From Chryseobacterium lacus (GTDB lineage Bacteria > Bacteroidota > Bacteroidia > Flavobacteriales > Weeksellaceae), in NCBI RefSeq assembly GCF_003336205.1, contig NZ_QPIE01000001.1, forward strand, positions 365,685 to 429,684: 64,000 nt of DNA, given 5' to 3'. Each line of letters opens with the position of its first letter. Within the stretch, counting starts at the first letter, position 1. Positions 1 through 7,727 of the stretch are shown in pieces. Made by a program: the position numbers and the translations under genes. The notes under the pieces are model-generated. The model did no database searches. It saw only the letters and a program-made list of their open reading frames with translations, and had not been told where the DNA came from.

Positions 1-30
1 CTCGCCTGAACCATCGGGCGAGGTTTTTTG
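1..30 (+). terminator. Rho-independent terminator of an upstream gene outside the window
   Basis: CTCGCC (1-6) pairs with GGCGAG (17-22) and is followed by GTTTTTTG. The gene it ends lies before the window. It separates that gene from the methyltransferase starting at 64. Confidence 0.7.
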
Positions 31-63
31 TTTCATTTTTTATACATTTGAAAAAAAGTAAAG

Positions 64-711
64 ATGAGTTATTTTGACGAACAACTCCCCGAAATGGACC
101 GGTATCTGGAGCAGCACGCTTCTTCGGAACCTGAAATTCTGAAAAGCCTGCGAAAAGAAACCTATCAGAAAACTACGCAACCTCACATGATTTCAGGTTA
201 TCAGCAAGGAAGATTTCTAACCATCATTTCCAAAATACTTCGGCCTGAAAAAATTCTGGAAATAGGAACATTCACAGGATATGCTACGCTTTGCTTAGCT
301 GAAGGATTGCCTAAAGGAGGCGTCATTACCACACTGGACATCAACGAAGAACTGGCTTATCTTCCAAAAAAATATTTTGCTGAAAGTGAATTTTCGCAAC
401 AAATTGATTTTAGAATTCAGGATGCGAAAGATTTCCTGAAAGAAACCAACGAAACTTTCGATCTTGTTTTCATAGATGCGGACAAAGAAAATTACGTGGA
501 ATATTTTCATTCAATAAAACCAAAACTGAAATCCGGATCTGTTGTGATGTTCGATAATGTGCTGTGGTACGGGAAAGTACTGCAAGAAAATCCGAAGCAA
601 AAATCCACGCAGGTTATCCGCCAGTTGAATGAACTGATCGCCGCAGACGAGGATTTTGAAAATCTTATTTTACCTTTGCGTGACGGGGTTAATTTGCTCC
701 GGAAGATATAA
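64..711 (+). CDS. SAM-dependent O-methyltransferase (Methyltransf_3 type)
   Basis: A 215-residue class I methyltransferase of the catechol/caffeoyl-CoA O-methyltransferase family. It is expected to move a methyl group from SAM to a small hydroxylated substrate, using a divalent metal, in the cytoplasm. The SAM-binding motif I is EIGTFTGYATLCLAEGLP (about residues 61-78) and the post-motif acidic patch FIDADKENY (about 137-145) carries the metal-binding aspartates typical of the family. Length is normal and there is no signal peptide. It ends 7 nt before the NlpC/P60-like gene, so the two are probably cotranscribed with the DUF1648 gene and waaA. The substrate cannot be told from sequence. Confidence 0.9.
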   Translation: MSYFDEQLPEMDRYLEQHASSEPEILKSLRKETYQKTTQPHMISGYQQGRFLTIISKILRPEKILEIGTFTGYATLCLAEGLPKGGVITTLDINEELAYLPKKYFAESEFSQQIDFRIQDAKDFLKETNETFDLVFIDADKENYVEYFHSIKPKLKSGSVVMFDNVLWYGKVLQENPKQKSTQVIRQLNELIAADEDFENLILPLRDGVNLLRKI

Positions 712-718
712 AAAATCC

Positions 719-1399
719 ATGGGAAAAGTGTATTGCAATGTGGCATTTACAGCCATTCTGGAAGATCATCATCAAGAATCTGTCATGATTTCTCAATTGC
801 TTTTTAATGAAACTGCGGAGATTCTGGAAGAAAAAGACGGATTCTACAGAATTGCTTCAGATGATGACGAAACAGAAGGCTGGATTGATCACAAAAACGT
901 AATAAAAATTTCCGGTGCGGAGACTTTAGAAAACATAAAAGAAAAATTCCGAAACCGTTCAGAATTTTTACCCAGTTTTTGGTCGGATTTGCCTGAAAAA
1001 ATATTATCAATTTCGAGAGAAAATATTGCAAAAACTGCAAAAAGCCTTGTTAATACCCCTTATATGTACGGAGGCAGGAGCGGTTTTGGCCTCGATGCAA
1101 GCGGCTTTGTCCAATTCGTATTCCGGCAATATGGAATAAAACTCCCGAGAACGCTTTCCAAACAAGCTGAACAGGGAGAAGCTTTGTTTTTTGCCGGTGA
1201 AAGCAACGCTGGCGATCTCGCATTTTTTGAAGACGAAAATGGGGAAATAGTTCACTCCGGCATTATGCTGAATATGTATGAAATTATTCATTGTTACGGC
1301 AAAGTACGGATTGATTCAGTAGATTCTTCCGGAATTTTCAATAAAGAGCTAGGACGTCATTCGCACCGACTTCGTTTTATTAGAAATATTTTGGACTAA
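719..1399 (+). CDS. C40 (NlpC/P60)-fold protein with SH3-like N-terminus, catalytic Cys replaced by Ala
   Basis: 226 residues from the ATG at 719; an upstream in-frame start at 656 would overlap the methyltransferase and adds no domain. Residues about 1-70 look like a bacterial SH3 domain (AEILEEKDGFYRI, EGWIDH), and residues about 105-225 are the NlpC/P60 domain that in this family cleaves gamma-D-Glu-diaminoacid bonds in peptidoglycan peptides. The fold motifs are present: YGGRSGFGLD, then a His in EIVHSGIM and a second polar His in EIIHCYGKVRID. The nucleophile position reads D-A-S-G where the family has D-C-S-G: codon 127 (1097-1099) is GCA. No signal peptide is visible. It may be an inactive peptidoglycan-binding relative or use different chemistry. 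One base separates it from the DUF1648 gene. Confidence 0.85.
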   Translation: MGKVYCNVAFTAILEDHHQESVMISQLLFNETAEILEEKDGFYRIASDDDETEGWIDHKNVIKISGAETLENIKEKFRNRSEFLPSFWSDLPEKILSISRENIAKTAKSLVNTPYMYGGRSGFGLDASGFVQFVFRQYGIKLPRTLSKQAEQGEALFFAGESNAGDLAFFEDENGEIVHSGIMLNMYEIIHCYGKVRIDSVDSSGIFNKELGRHSHRLRFIRNILD

Positions 1400-1400
1400 A

Positions 1401-1862
1401 ATGGAATTTCTGATTGTTTTTGATATTGTAAATGCTGCGCTGCTTCTGTGGTTGTGGTACATTACATTAAAAAAATACCCTTCACTTCCCGACCAGATTC
1501 CTACAAAAATTGATTTTGAAGGCAAACCTTACCGGTTCGGAAACAAGAAATTGGTTTTTGCTCTTCCGGTGATGGCACTGCTTATTTTTGGATTATTCAT
1601 CTATTTTTTTCAGTTTCCCGAAAAATTCAATTATCCTGTAGAAATAACCCATGAAAACCAAGGCAGACAAACCCTAATTGCAGTTCTGGGCCTGCGGTTG
1701 CTCCAGTTTTCAGCTTCACTGATTTTTTTGAACTTGCAGGATTTCACCCTTCGTAAAGCTGTCAATACAGAAGCCAAACCCAAAGTCAGCATGGTGGCTA
1801 TTTTGCTTAGCTGGATCGCCGTAGTACTTGTGTTCATCACCATTGCCGTGGTTATAAAATAG
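1401..1862 (+). CDS. DUF1648-domain membrane protein
   Basis: 153 residues with about four hydrophobic segments (roughly residues 3-22, 50-70, 93-115 and 128-152). Between the first two lies the conserved loop PDQIPTKIDFEGKPYRFG, the signature of DUF1648 (I-P-x-H/K-F/I-D-x-x-G). Family members are small integral membrane proteins, some paired with GntR-like regulators or with SdpI-type immunity function; none of that context is present here. It starts 1 base after the NlpC/P60-like gene and ends 6 bases before waaA, so it is part of that operon. Function unknown. Confidence 0.75.
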   Translation: MEFLIVFDIVNAALLLWLWYITLKKYPSLPDQIPTKIDFEGKPYRFGNKKLVFALPVMALLIFGLFIYFFQFPEKFNYPVEITHENQGRQTLIAVLGLRLLQFSASLIFLNLQDFTLRKAVNTEAKPKVSMVAILLSWIAVVLVFITIAVVIK

Positions 1863-1868
1863 AATATA

Positions 1869-3101
1869 ATGCAGAGGATTTATAATATTTTCATCAGTTT
1901 AATGATTTTCGGAATGAAAATCGGAGCATCATTTAATTATAAACTGAAACGCGGACTTGCCGGCAGAAGGCAAAGCTGCGATATTCTTAAATCAGTTTTC
2001 TCAGAAACCGACCGTGTCATCTGGATGCATGCGGCCAGCCTTGGCGAGTATGAACAAGGACTTCCGGTATTGGAAAGTTTGAAAAATAAATATCCCGATT
2101 ATAAAATTCTCATCACTTTTTTTTCACCTTCAGGATATGAAGTCGTGGCTAAAAAAAATACCATTGCAACTGCGGTGTGTTATCTTCCTTTCGACAAACC
2201 GGTTTGGATTAATGAATTTATTTCGAATTTCAAGCCCGTTATTTTTTTCACCGTAAAATATGAATATTGGTACAATCTGTTGCAGAAACTTAACAGAGAT
2301 CAGGTAAAAATCTATGTGATTTCTTCGCTTTTTTATGAAAGACAAATCTTTTTCAAACCTTATGGTAAATGGTTTGTGCGCCAACTGAGGAAAAATGTGG
2401 ACTGGTTTTTTCATCAGACCAATACTTCCTATGCTTTAGCGAAAACCATCAAACTTGATCAGTCGTCCATTTCCGGAGACACCAGATACGACAGGGTTCG
2501 ACAGATAAAAGAACGAGATCCTCATGTTGATTTTATTTCTGAATTTAAAGGGAAAAAACCATTGTTGGTCTTCGGCAGTTCGTGGGAAACGGAGGAAGAA
2601 ATTGCCGTGATCGTTTCTGCAAAATTACCAGAATTGAAAATTATCATCGCCCCTCATGACCTGAAAAGAGTGGAACATCTTCAACATCTTTTTCCGAATG
2701 CGGTTTTATATAGTGAAACAACCTTTGATCAACTGGACGTTCAGGTGATGATTATTGACAGTGTCGGTTTGCTTTCTAAAATATATGCTTATGCTGATCT
2801 TGCGTTCGTAGGCGGAGGTTTTCATTCGGCCGGACTTCACAACATTCTGGAAGCGGCCACCTTTGGAACTCCCGTCCTTTTCGGAAACCGATACCAAAAA
2901 AATCCGGAAGCTGATGACCTCATCAGGAATAAAGGAGGTGCTTCGTTTATCGATGAAAACTATGCTGCCGATTTTATTCTAAAAATTATGAACGACAAAC
3001 AATTATTGGAAGAAATGGGAAAGAATGCCGGTGAATTTATAAATGCGCAACCCAATTCTACTGAACTTATCATGAAAAAAATCACTTCAGATTTGGGATA
3101 A
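1869..3101 (+). CDS. waaA: 3-deoxy-D-manno-octulosonic acid (Kdo) transferase
   Basis: 410 residues, the normal length for WaaA/KdtA, the GT-B glycosyltransferase that adds Kdo from CMP-Kdo to lipid IVA at the inner face of the cytoplasmic membrane. It begins with the hydrophobic membrane anchor expected of the family (about residues 5-22). The N-terminal motif WMHAASLGEYEQGLPVL (about 51-67) matches the conserved HAxSxGE block, in which the Glu is the likely catalytic base. The C-terminal half holds FGSSWETEEE, APHD and the nucleotide-sugar motif FVGGGFHSAGLHNILEAA (about 317-334). It is the last gene of the operon opening at 64; no clear terminator follows. Confidence 0.95.
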   Translation: MQRIYNIFISLMIFGMKIGASFNYKLKRGLAGRRQSCDILKSVFSETDRVIWMHAASLGEYEQGLPVLESLKNKYPDYKILITFFSPSGYEVVAKKNTIATAVCYLPFDKPVWINEFISNFKPVIFFTVKYEYWYNLLQKLNRDQVKIYVISSLFYERQIFFKPYGKWFVRQLRKNVDWFFHQTNTSYALAKTIKLDQSSISGDTRYDRVRQIKERDPHVDFISEFKGKKPLLVFGSSWETEEEIAVIVSAKLPELKIIIAPHDLKRVEHLQHLFPNAVLYSETTFDQLDVQVMIIDSVGLLSKIYAYADLAFVGGGFHSAGLHNILEAATFGTPVLFGNRYQKNPEADDLIRNKGGASFIDENYAADFILKIMNDKQLLEEMGKNAGEFINAQPNSTELIMKKITSDLG

Positions 3102-3204
3102 AAGGTGAAAAGGCTATTATTCTTTGGAAAAAAGCAAAAAGTTTCAGAAAACGCTCTTGTTACGTCGGGAAAAATTTTAACTTTACCATCTTATTCAATT
3201 TAAC

Positions 3205-3672
3205 ATGAAAAAAATATTATTTTTTACAATGATGGCGGGAATGCTGATGACAGTTTCTTGCAGAAATGACGAAAAGGAGGAGGAAGTAACCTCAGTAATC
3301 GGAAACTGGAAAGTTCAGAAGATGACTGCGAAAGGAACCTTTACCTCCGGAGGTTTTCCAATTCCCGTTCCTAATACATCATCGGAATCCGCATGCGTAA
3401 GAGATTCAAAACTAGATCTGAATGCAGATAAAACCGGATTTGTCCTCCTGAAACAGGATATTACCGGTCCTTGTGAGGAAATTGGAAATGACAACTTTAC
3501 ATACGCCTACGATCCTGATACTAAAACTATTACTGCAAAATACAATGGATCTATCGAAGAATTCACCGTATCCCATCTTACCAATAACGAAATGACTCTT
3601 AAACAAGTGACTGCCATAAGTACGCCTCAGGGAATTTTTAATGGAGAAATAACGCTTAATATGAAAAAATAA
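3205..3672 (+). CDS. Lipocalin-like lipoprotein
   Basis: 155 residues starting with a lipoprotein signal peptide: KKILFFTMMAGMLMTVSC puts the lipobox cysteine at residue 19. The mature part begins with an acidic linker (RNDEKEEE) and then IGNWKVQKM, the W-containing opening strand typical of Bacteroidota lipocalin-like lipoproteins. Two cysteines (about residues 64 and 90) may form a disulfide. It is probably exported to the outer membrane or periplasm. The next gene is a paralog with the same layout, 12 nt downstream. Ligand and role unknown. Confidence 0.8.
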   Translation: MKKILFFTMMAGMLMTVSCRNDEKEEEVTSVIGNWKVQKMTAKGTFTSGGFPIPVPNTSSESACVRDSKLDLNADKTGFVLLKQDITGPCEEIGNDNFTYAYDPDTKTITAKYNGSIEEFTVSHLTNNEMTLKQVTAISTPQGIFNGEITLNMKK

Positions 3673-3684
3673 TTGTATTTAAAA

Positions 3685-4143
3685 ATGAAAAAGATAATTT
3701 TATTTTTTGCAGGAATGTTGTTGCTTACAACACTGAGCTGTGACAATGAAGACCCGATTGTATATCCTGAAGTTACCGGCGTATGGAAACCCGTACAAAT
3801 GGTAAAAACAGTAGTGAATAATGTGAACGCACCTACTTCCGAAACTTTCTTGTACGGCGACTGCCAGCAGGAATCCCGATGGGAATTCCGGGAAGACGGA
3901 ACCGGTAAAATATTGTGGAGAGTACAATTGAATCCAACTTCCTGCACCACGGCTTTTGAGCAGAATCTGCAATACGATTATAATAACAGCAATGGTGATA
4001 TTGTTATCAATTACATTACGCACCAGGAAAGAGGCAAAGCGATGGACATTACTGAAACCAGCATGAATTTGAAAATAGAAACGATAAATGCTGACACTCA
4101 GGTGTATGAATCTCAGGTGTATACACTTGTAAAGGTTCAGTAA
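3685..4143 (+). CDS. Lipocalin-like lipoprotein, tandem paralog
   Basis: 152 residues from the ATG at 3685, which places a basic KK directly before the hydrophobic stretch; the TTG at 3673 would add only four residues. The lipobox is LLLTTLSC (Cys 18). As in its neighbour, an acidic linker leads into VTGVWKPVQM, two internal cysteines follow, and the C-terminus ends in a strand (YTLVKVQ). The pair probably arose by duplication, though sequence similarity is now low. A strong terminator follows at 4163. Confidence 0.78.
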   Translation: MKKIILFFAGMLLLTTLSCDNEDPIVYPEVTGVWKPVQMVKTVVNNVNAPTSETFLYGDCQQESRWEFREDGTGKILWRVQLNPTSCTTAFEQNLQYDYNNSNGDIVINYITHQERGKAMDITETSMNLKIETINADTQVYESQVYTLVKVQ

Positions 4144-4160
4144 ATTTACTTAATAAAAAC

Positions 4161-4200
4161 AAACAAAAGCTCTGTCGTATTGGCAGAGTTTTTTGTTTTT
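4161..4200 (+). terminator. Terminator after the lipoprotein pair (copy 1 of a repeated hairpin)
   Basis: CTCTG (4170-4174) pairs with CAGAG (4184-4188), extended by flanking A/T pairs, and is followed by TTTTTTGTTTTT. It ends the plus-strand lipoprotein genes and could also work backwards for the mrp operon. A very similar sequence lies at 10219-10262. Confidence 0.75.
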
Positions 4201-4294
4201 GAAACTAAACATTTAATATTAATGAATCGTCTTTTTGTATAATTTTAAGTACGCTTATTCATTAATTTTCTGATTTACAATGTATTCCTTTGAT

Positions 4295-4651
4295 TCAATC
4301 ATTCTCCACATCATCTTCTGTGACTTCTTCTCTGTCATATCCTTTATCTTCAACAAAAGGGGTGTTGACCATTTTGATTCCGCTAACAAAAGCTGTTCGG
4401 GAGATCATAAAAGCGGCTACCGGCGAAGTGATAAACAAAAAGAAAATAATGGCAAAAACCTTAGTCGAAACCGCAAAATCATAAAAATAAAATGCAACTG
4501 CACCAAGAATGCATCCCACACCTAAGGTACCAGCCTTCACTGTGACAGTGAGACGCATATAAAAGTCCGGCATCCGATAAATTCCTAAAGCGGCTATCAA
4601 TATAAAAATAGCTCCCAGCGTACATAAAATTATTATTACCCACTCACTCAT
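4295..4651 (-). CDS. mrpG: Na+/H+ antiporter subunit MrpG
   Basis: 118 residues with three membrane segments (about 5-25, 38-57 and 65-87) and a hydrophilic acidic tail. The conserved block LGIYRMPDFYMRL (about 23-35) identifies MrpG/MnhG/PhaG. This is a small subunit of the Mrp complex, which exchanges Na+ (or K+) for protons across the cytoplasmic membrane. It is the last gene of the operon, overlapping mrpF by 4 nt. The acidic tail after residue about 100 is longer than in many homologues. Confidence 0.93.
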   Translation of the reverse strand: MSEWVIIILCTLGAIFILIAALGIYRMPDFYMRLTVTVKAGTLGVGCILGAVAFYFYDFAVSTKVFAIIFFLFITSPVAAFMISRTAFVSGIKMVNTPFVEDKGYDREEVTEDDVEND

Positions 4652-4935
4652 TTGTTCTTTGTTTTATTACTTTCTCCTTTATCCAGATAATAAGAAAAGG
4701 CGATTGTACTTAAAAAGGCTATTAGCGCCAAAATCATCGCGACATCCAGAAAGGATTCATTGTCATATAGAATACCAAATATTCCTATCAATCCTACGCC
4801 TGAAGTGATGATCAGATCAATCGCCACTACTCGATCCACCACTTGTGGACCCTTCAAAAAACGCAGGAATATAATGAAGAATGCCAGACAAATAATCGGC
4901 AAGGGCACATACAGCAAATATTCATGAACAGACAT
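4648..4935 (-). CDS. mrpF: Na+/H+ antiporter subunit MrpF
   Basis: 95 residues and three membrane helices (about 6-24, 38-57 and 62-82). The loop LKGPQVVDRVVAIDLI is the family signature, including the conserved Asp. MrpF is a small subunit of the multi-subunit cation/proton antiporter and has no known activity by itself. It starts 1 nt after the mrpE stop and overlaps mrpG, so translation is probably coupled. Confidence 0.93.
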   Translation of the reverse strand: MSVHEYLLYVPLPIICLAFFIIFLRFLKGPQVVDRVVAIDLIITSGVGLIGIFGILYDNESFLDVAMILALIAFLSTIAFSYYLDKGESNKTKNK

Positions 4936-4936
4936 A

Positions 4937-5419
4937 TTATCGTATTACTTCAATTAATTTTTTCTCCAGTCCGTTTCTCATTTTTTCTGCAAATTTCTCT
5001 TTATCCTTCAGATTGAAACTATGGATGTAGAGATATTTTTTGTCCGGACTTATATTCAGAACCATCGTTCCTGGCGTTAAGGCAATAAGATTTGAAATCA
5101 TCGTAATTTCAAAATCAGATTTCAGGCTATGCTCAAAAATTACCACCGCCGGATTCAATTTAAATCTGGGGGTCAAAATTTCTTTTGTCACTTCTAAATT
5201 AGCTCTGATCATATCATAAAAGAAGTAGATGCAAAATAATAAAAGTTTGGGTACTTTGTAAAAATATCCTTTTTCTTCAATGGTTCCGGTTCTTGTTAGC
5301 ATCCACAAAATCGCAAACCCCAGCAGAAATCCGAAAAGAGAGTTGACATAGTTCAAATGGCCGGTGAGCGCAACCCAAACCAGGGAAAGTAATAAGTTAA
5401 GTAAAAAATTCTTTATCAT
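4937..5419 (-). CDS. mrpE: Na+/H+ antiporter subunit MrpE
   Basis: 160 residues: two or three N-terminal membrane segments (about 5-42 and 55-75), then a cytoplasmic domain. The motif LIALTPGTMVLNISPDKKYL (about 110-129) is the hallmark of MrpE/MnhE/PhaE. It belongs to the complete mrpA-G set and overlaps mrpD by 4 nt (ATGA), consistent with translational coupling. Confidence 0.93.
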   Translation of the reverse strand: MIKNFLLNLLLSLVWVALTGHLNYVNSLFGFLLGFAILWMLTRTGTIEEKGYFYKVPKLLLFCIYFFYDMIRANLEVTKEILTPRFKLNPAVVIFEHSLKSDFEITMISNLIALTPGTMVLNISPDKKYLYIHSFNLKDKEKFAEKMRNGLEKKLIEVIR

Positions 5420-6930
5420 TTTCCGTAATTTCCGTTTAGTACCGCATCTATATAAAGATTCGGATTCATGAGTTCAACTGCTGTTCTTTGTGACAGATCA
5501 TAAAAATATCCTGCATTCAATCCTAGTGATAAAGATACCAAAGAAAGTGCAGCTACCGGTGCAACCAGTGCCGCTTTTTCATAAATGGAAAGCCGTGCAA
5601 ACCGGTCGATTTCCTTGGTCAAAGGCTTGGGAGATTCTTTCCAGAATACTTCAGACCACATCTTGGCTAAGGCATATAAAGTGACAAAACTAGCAAAAAT
5701 AAAAGCACCCAAAAGTATATAATGCTGGCTACGTAAAGATTCTCCGAAGAACTGTATTTTTGGCCAGAATCCCGACAAAGGTGGAATTCCGATCAGTGAA
5801 AACATGGCAATTGCAATGACCAAAGACAATTTCGGATAATCCTTATACAGTCCGCCCAACCTTGTCATATCAATTGTTTCCCGTATTTTTTGAATAATTC
5901 CAGTTATCATCAGCAAATTACTTTTGACAATGACATCGTGCATCAAGTAAAATATAACTCCCACAATGGCGATTTCGGTATAAAGTCCGATTCCCGCAAT
6001 CAAATATCCGATGTGACAAACAATCAGATAAGAAATAAGTCTACGGATACTGCGTTTGTTGATAGCACCCAAAGCTCCGGTAATCATCGTCAAAATGGCA
6101 ATAACGATGAAAACATTCTGCATAAATTCATCAAGCTGAAATATCAGCGTAAAAGTTCTCAGCATCGCATAAATCCCCATTTTGGTAAGCAACCCGCCAA
6201 AAATAGCGGCAATGGCCGAGGGTGGTGTATGATATGAAGAAGGCAGCCAGAAATACAAAGGAAAAATGGCAGATTTAATTCCAAAACCTGCGAAAAACAA
6301 TAAAGCCGTCACCGACACCAACCCTTGGTTTACGTTATTTATTTTTACAGCAAGATCAGCCATGTTCAGCGTTCCGGTAATTCCATAGAGGATACCAATA
6401 GCTGTCAGGAAAATAATGGATGCCAGCATATTCATGGTCACGTATTTGATCGCGCCTTCCATCTGAAGTCTCTTTCCACCCAGTGTCAAAAGTACGAAAG
6501 ACGATATAATGACCACTTCAAACCAAACATAAAGATTGAAAATATCGCCTGTCAGGAACGAACCCAGAAGTCCCATGACCAAAAAGTGAAATATCACGAA
6601 ATATCCGTATTTGATACGGCTCGGATTAATGGCGACTGTCGAATAAATTCCAACCGCCAAACTGATGATGGCCGTCAAAACTACCATAATCGAACTTAAT
6701 GCGTCTGATACGAAAATAATCCCGAACGGCGCTTCCCAGCTTCCCACCTGCACAATCAAATAGCTAAATTCCTCTGTAGCCCAGAACAACCGCAGACAGA
6801 GAAGGAAGGCCAAAAAATTTCCGATGACACTGATTACTTTTTGCGCAGCAATGTTTCGCCAGAAAAAAAGCAGAACAATTGCCGTCAACATGTGCAATAA
6901 TATGGGGGCAAGTATGAAGTTCGTAATCAT
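5416..6930 (-). CDS. mrpD: Na+/H+ antiporter subunit MrpD (NuoN/NuoM-like)
   Basis: 504 residues with about 14 membrane helices, homologous to the proton-pumping subunits of complex I. Conserved features include TGDIFNLYVWFEV (about 127-139), with the key membrane Glu, and the lysine-bearing helix GIKSAIFPLYFWLPSSYHTP (about 217-236), matching the half-channel residues of MrpA/MrpD. It is one of the two large ion-translocating subunits. It overlaps mrpC and mrpE by 4 nt on each side. Confidence 0.94.
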   Translation of the reverse strand: MITNFILAPILLHMLTAIVLLFFWRNIAAQKVISVIGNFLAFLLCLRLFWATEEFSYLIVQVGSWEAPFGIIFVSDALSSIMVVLTAIISLAVGIYSTVAINPSRIKYGYFVIFHFLVMGLLGSFLTGDIFNLYVWFEVVIISSFVLLTLGGKRLQMEGAIKYVTMNMLASIIFLTAIGILYGITGTLNMADLAVKINNVNQGLVSVTALLFFAGFGIKSAIFPLYFWLPSSYHTPPSAIAAIFGGLLTKMGIYAMLRTFTLIFQLDEFMQNVFIVIAILTMITGALGAINKRSIRRLISYLIVCHIGYLIAGIGLYTEIAIVGVIFYLMHDVIVKSNLLMITGIIQKIRETIDMTRLGGLYKDYPKLSLVIAIAMFSLIGIPPLSGFWPKIQFFGESLRSQHYILLGAFIFASFVTLYALAKMWSEVFWKESPKPLTKEIDRFARLSIYEKAALVAPVAALSLVSLSLGLNAGYFYDLSQRTAVELMNPNLYIDAVLNGNYGK

Positions 6931-7280
6931 ATGTCTAAATCCTGAATATTTAGCGAATCCAAATCATCGGATCCTGTTGTGGCGTACACTTTTTTCAGTA
7001 AAATGACCGCAAATGAATTCAAAGCAAAACTGATGACAATTGCCGTCAAAATCAATGCCTGAGGAACCGGGTCGGCATAGGCACTCGTAAATGTCTTTTC
7101 TGCTTCGTCAATAATCGGTGGTTTTCCTTTTGTAAGGCCTCCCGTCAGGAAAATCAGAATATTAGCTCCGTTGCCTAATAATAAAAGTCCCAGAAGGAGT
7201 TTTACCATACTTCTGCGGAGCATCAGGAAAATTCCGGAGGCATAAAAGATACCCACAAGTAAAATCAGCAATAACTCCAT
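6927..7280 (-). CDS. mrpC: Na+/H+ antiporter subunit MrpC (NuoK-like)
   Basis: 117 residues, three membrane helices (about 3-22, 27-47 and 73-97), homologous to NuoK. The block LLGNGANILIFLTGG (about 35-49) and DPVPQALILTAIVI (about 70-83) are typical of MrpC/MnhC. It sits between mrpB and mrpD with no gap to mrpB and a 4-nt overlap with mrpD. Confidence 0.93.
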   Translation of the reverse strand: MELLLILLVGIFYASGIFLMLRRSMVKLLLGLLLLGNGANILIFLTGGLTKGKPPIIDEAEKTFTSAYADPVPQALILTAIVISFALNSFAVILLKKVYATTGSDDLDSLNIQDLDI

Positions 7281-7727
7281 CTAAACATTATCTTTAATTG
7301 TAAACAAAATCGTAAGTGTAACACCCAATACCACTGTATACACACCGATATCAAAAAACAACGCGGTTCCCACCGAACCAATAACCGCGATGGGTTCTTC
7401 TAGCCATAATCCTGTAAAAAAAGGTGCGCCGGTAAAAACGGGAATCAAAGCGCTCACCAAGCAAATTGACAATCCGACCGGAATAAGGGTTTTAGGCGAA
7501 AACCGGAACAAGGCCAGCGTAACTTTAGTCGTATGGGCAAAAGAATGCAACACGAAGGCAATCGAAGCAATCAATCCACCCACAAATCCACCACCCGAAA
7601 GGTAATGGCCTCGCAATAAAACAAATATAGAAAACATCAGCAACAACGGTATCAAATAATTTGTCGCCGTTTTCAAAATAATTAAGTCAAATGTTTTTGA
7701 CTTCTGTCGGTTAGTCGGCCTCTTCAT
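7281..7727 (-). CDS. mrpB: Na+/H+ antiporter subunit MrpB
   Basis: 148 residues with a basic N-terminus and four membrane helices. The motif RGHYLSGGGFVGGLIA (about 44-59) is the MrpB/MnhB signature. As usual for group 1 Mrp operons it is a separate gene, while the C-terminal part of MrpA carries a related domain. Its start lies 17 nt inside the end of mrpA, so its translation is probably coupled to MrpA. Confidence 0.93.
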   Translation of the reverse strand: MKRPTNRQKSKTFDLIILKTATNYLIPLLLMFSIFVLLRGHYLSGGGFVGGLIASIAFVLHSFAHTTKVTLALFRFSPKTLIPVGLSICLVSALIPVFTGAPFFTGLWLEEPIAVIGSVGTALFFDIGVYTVVLGVTLTILFTIKDNV

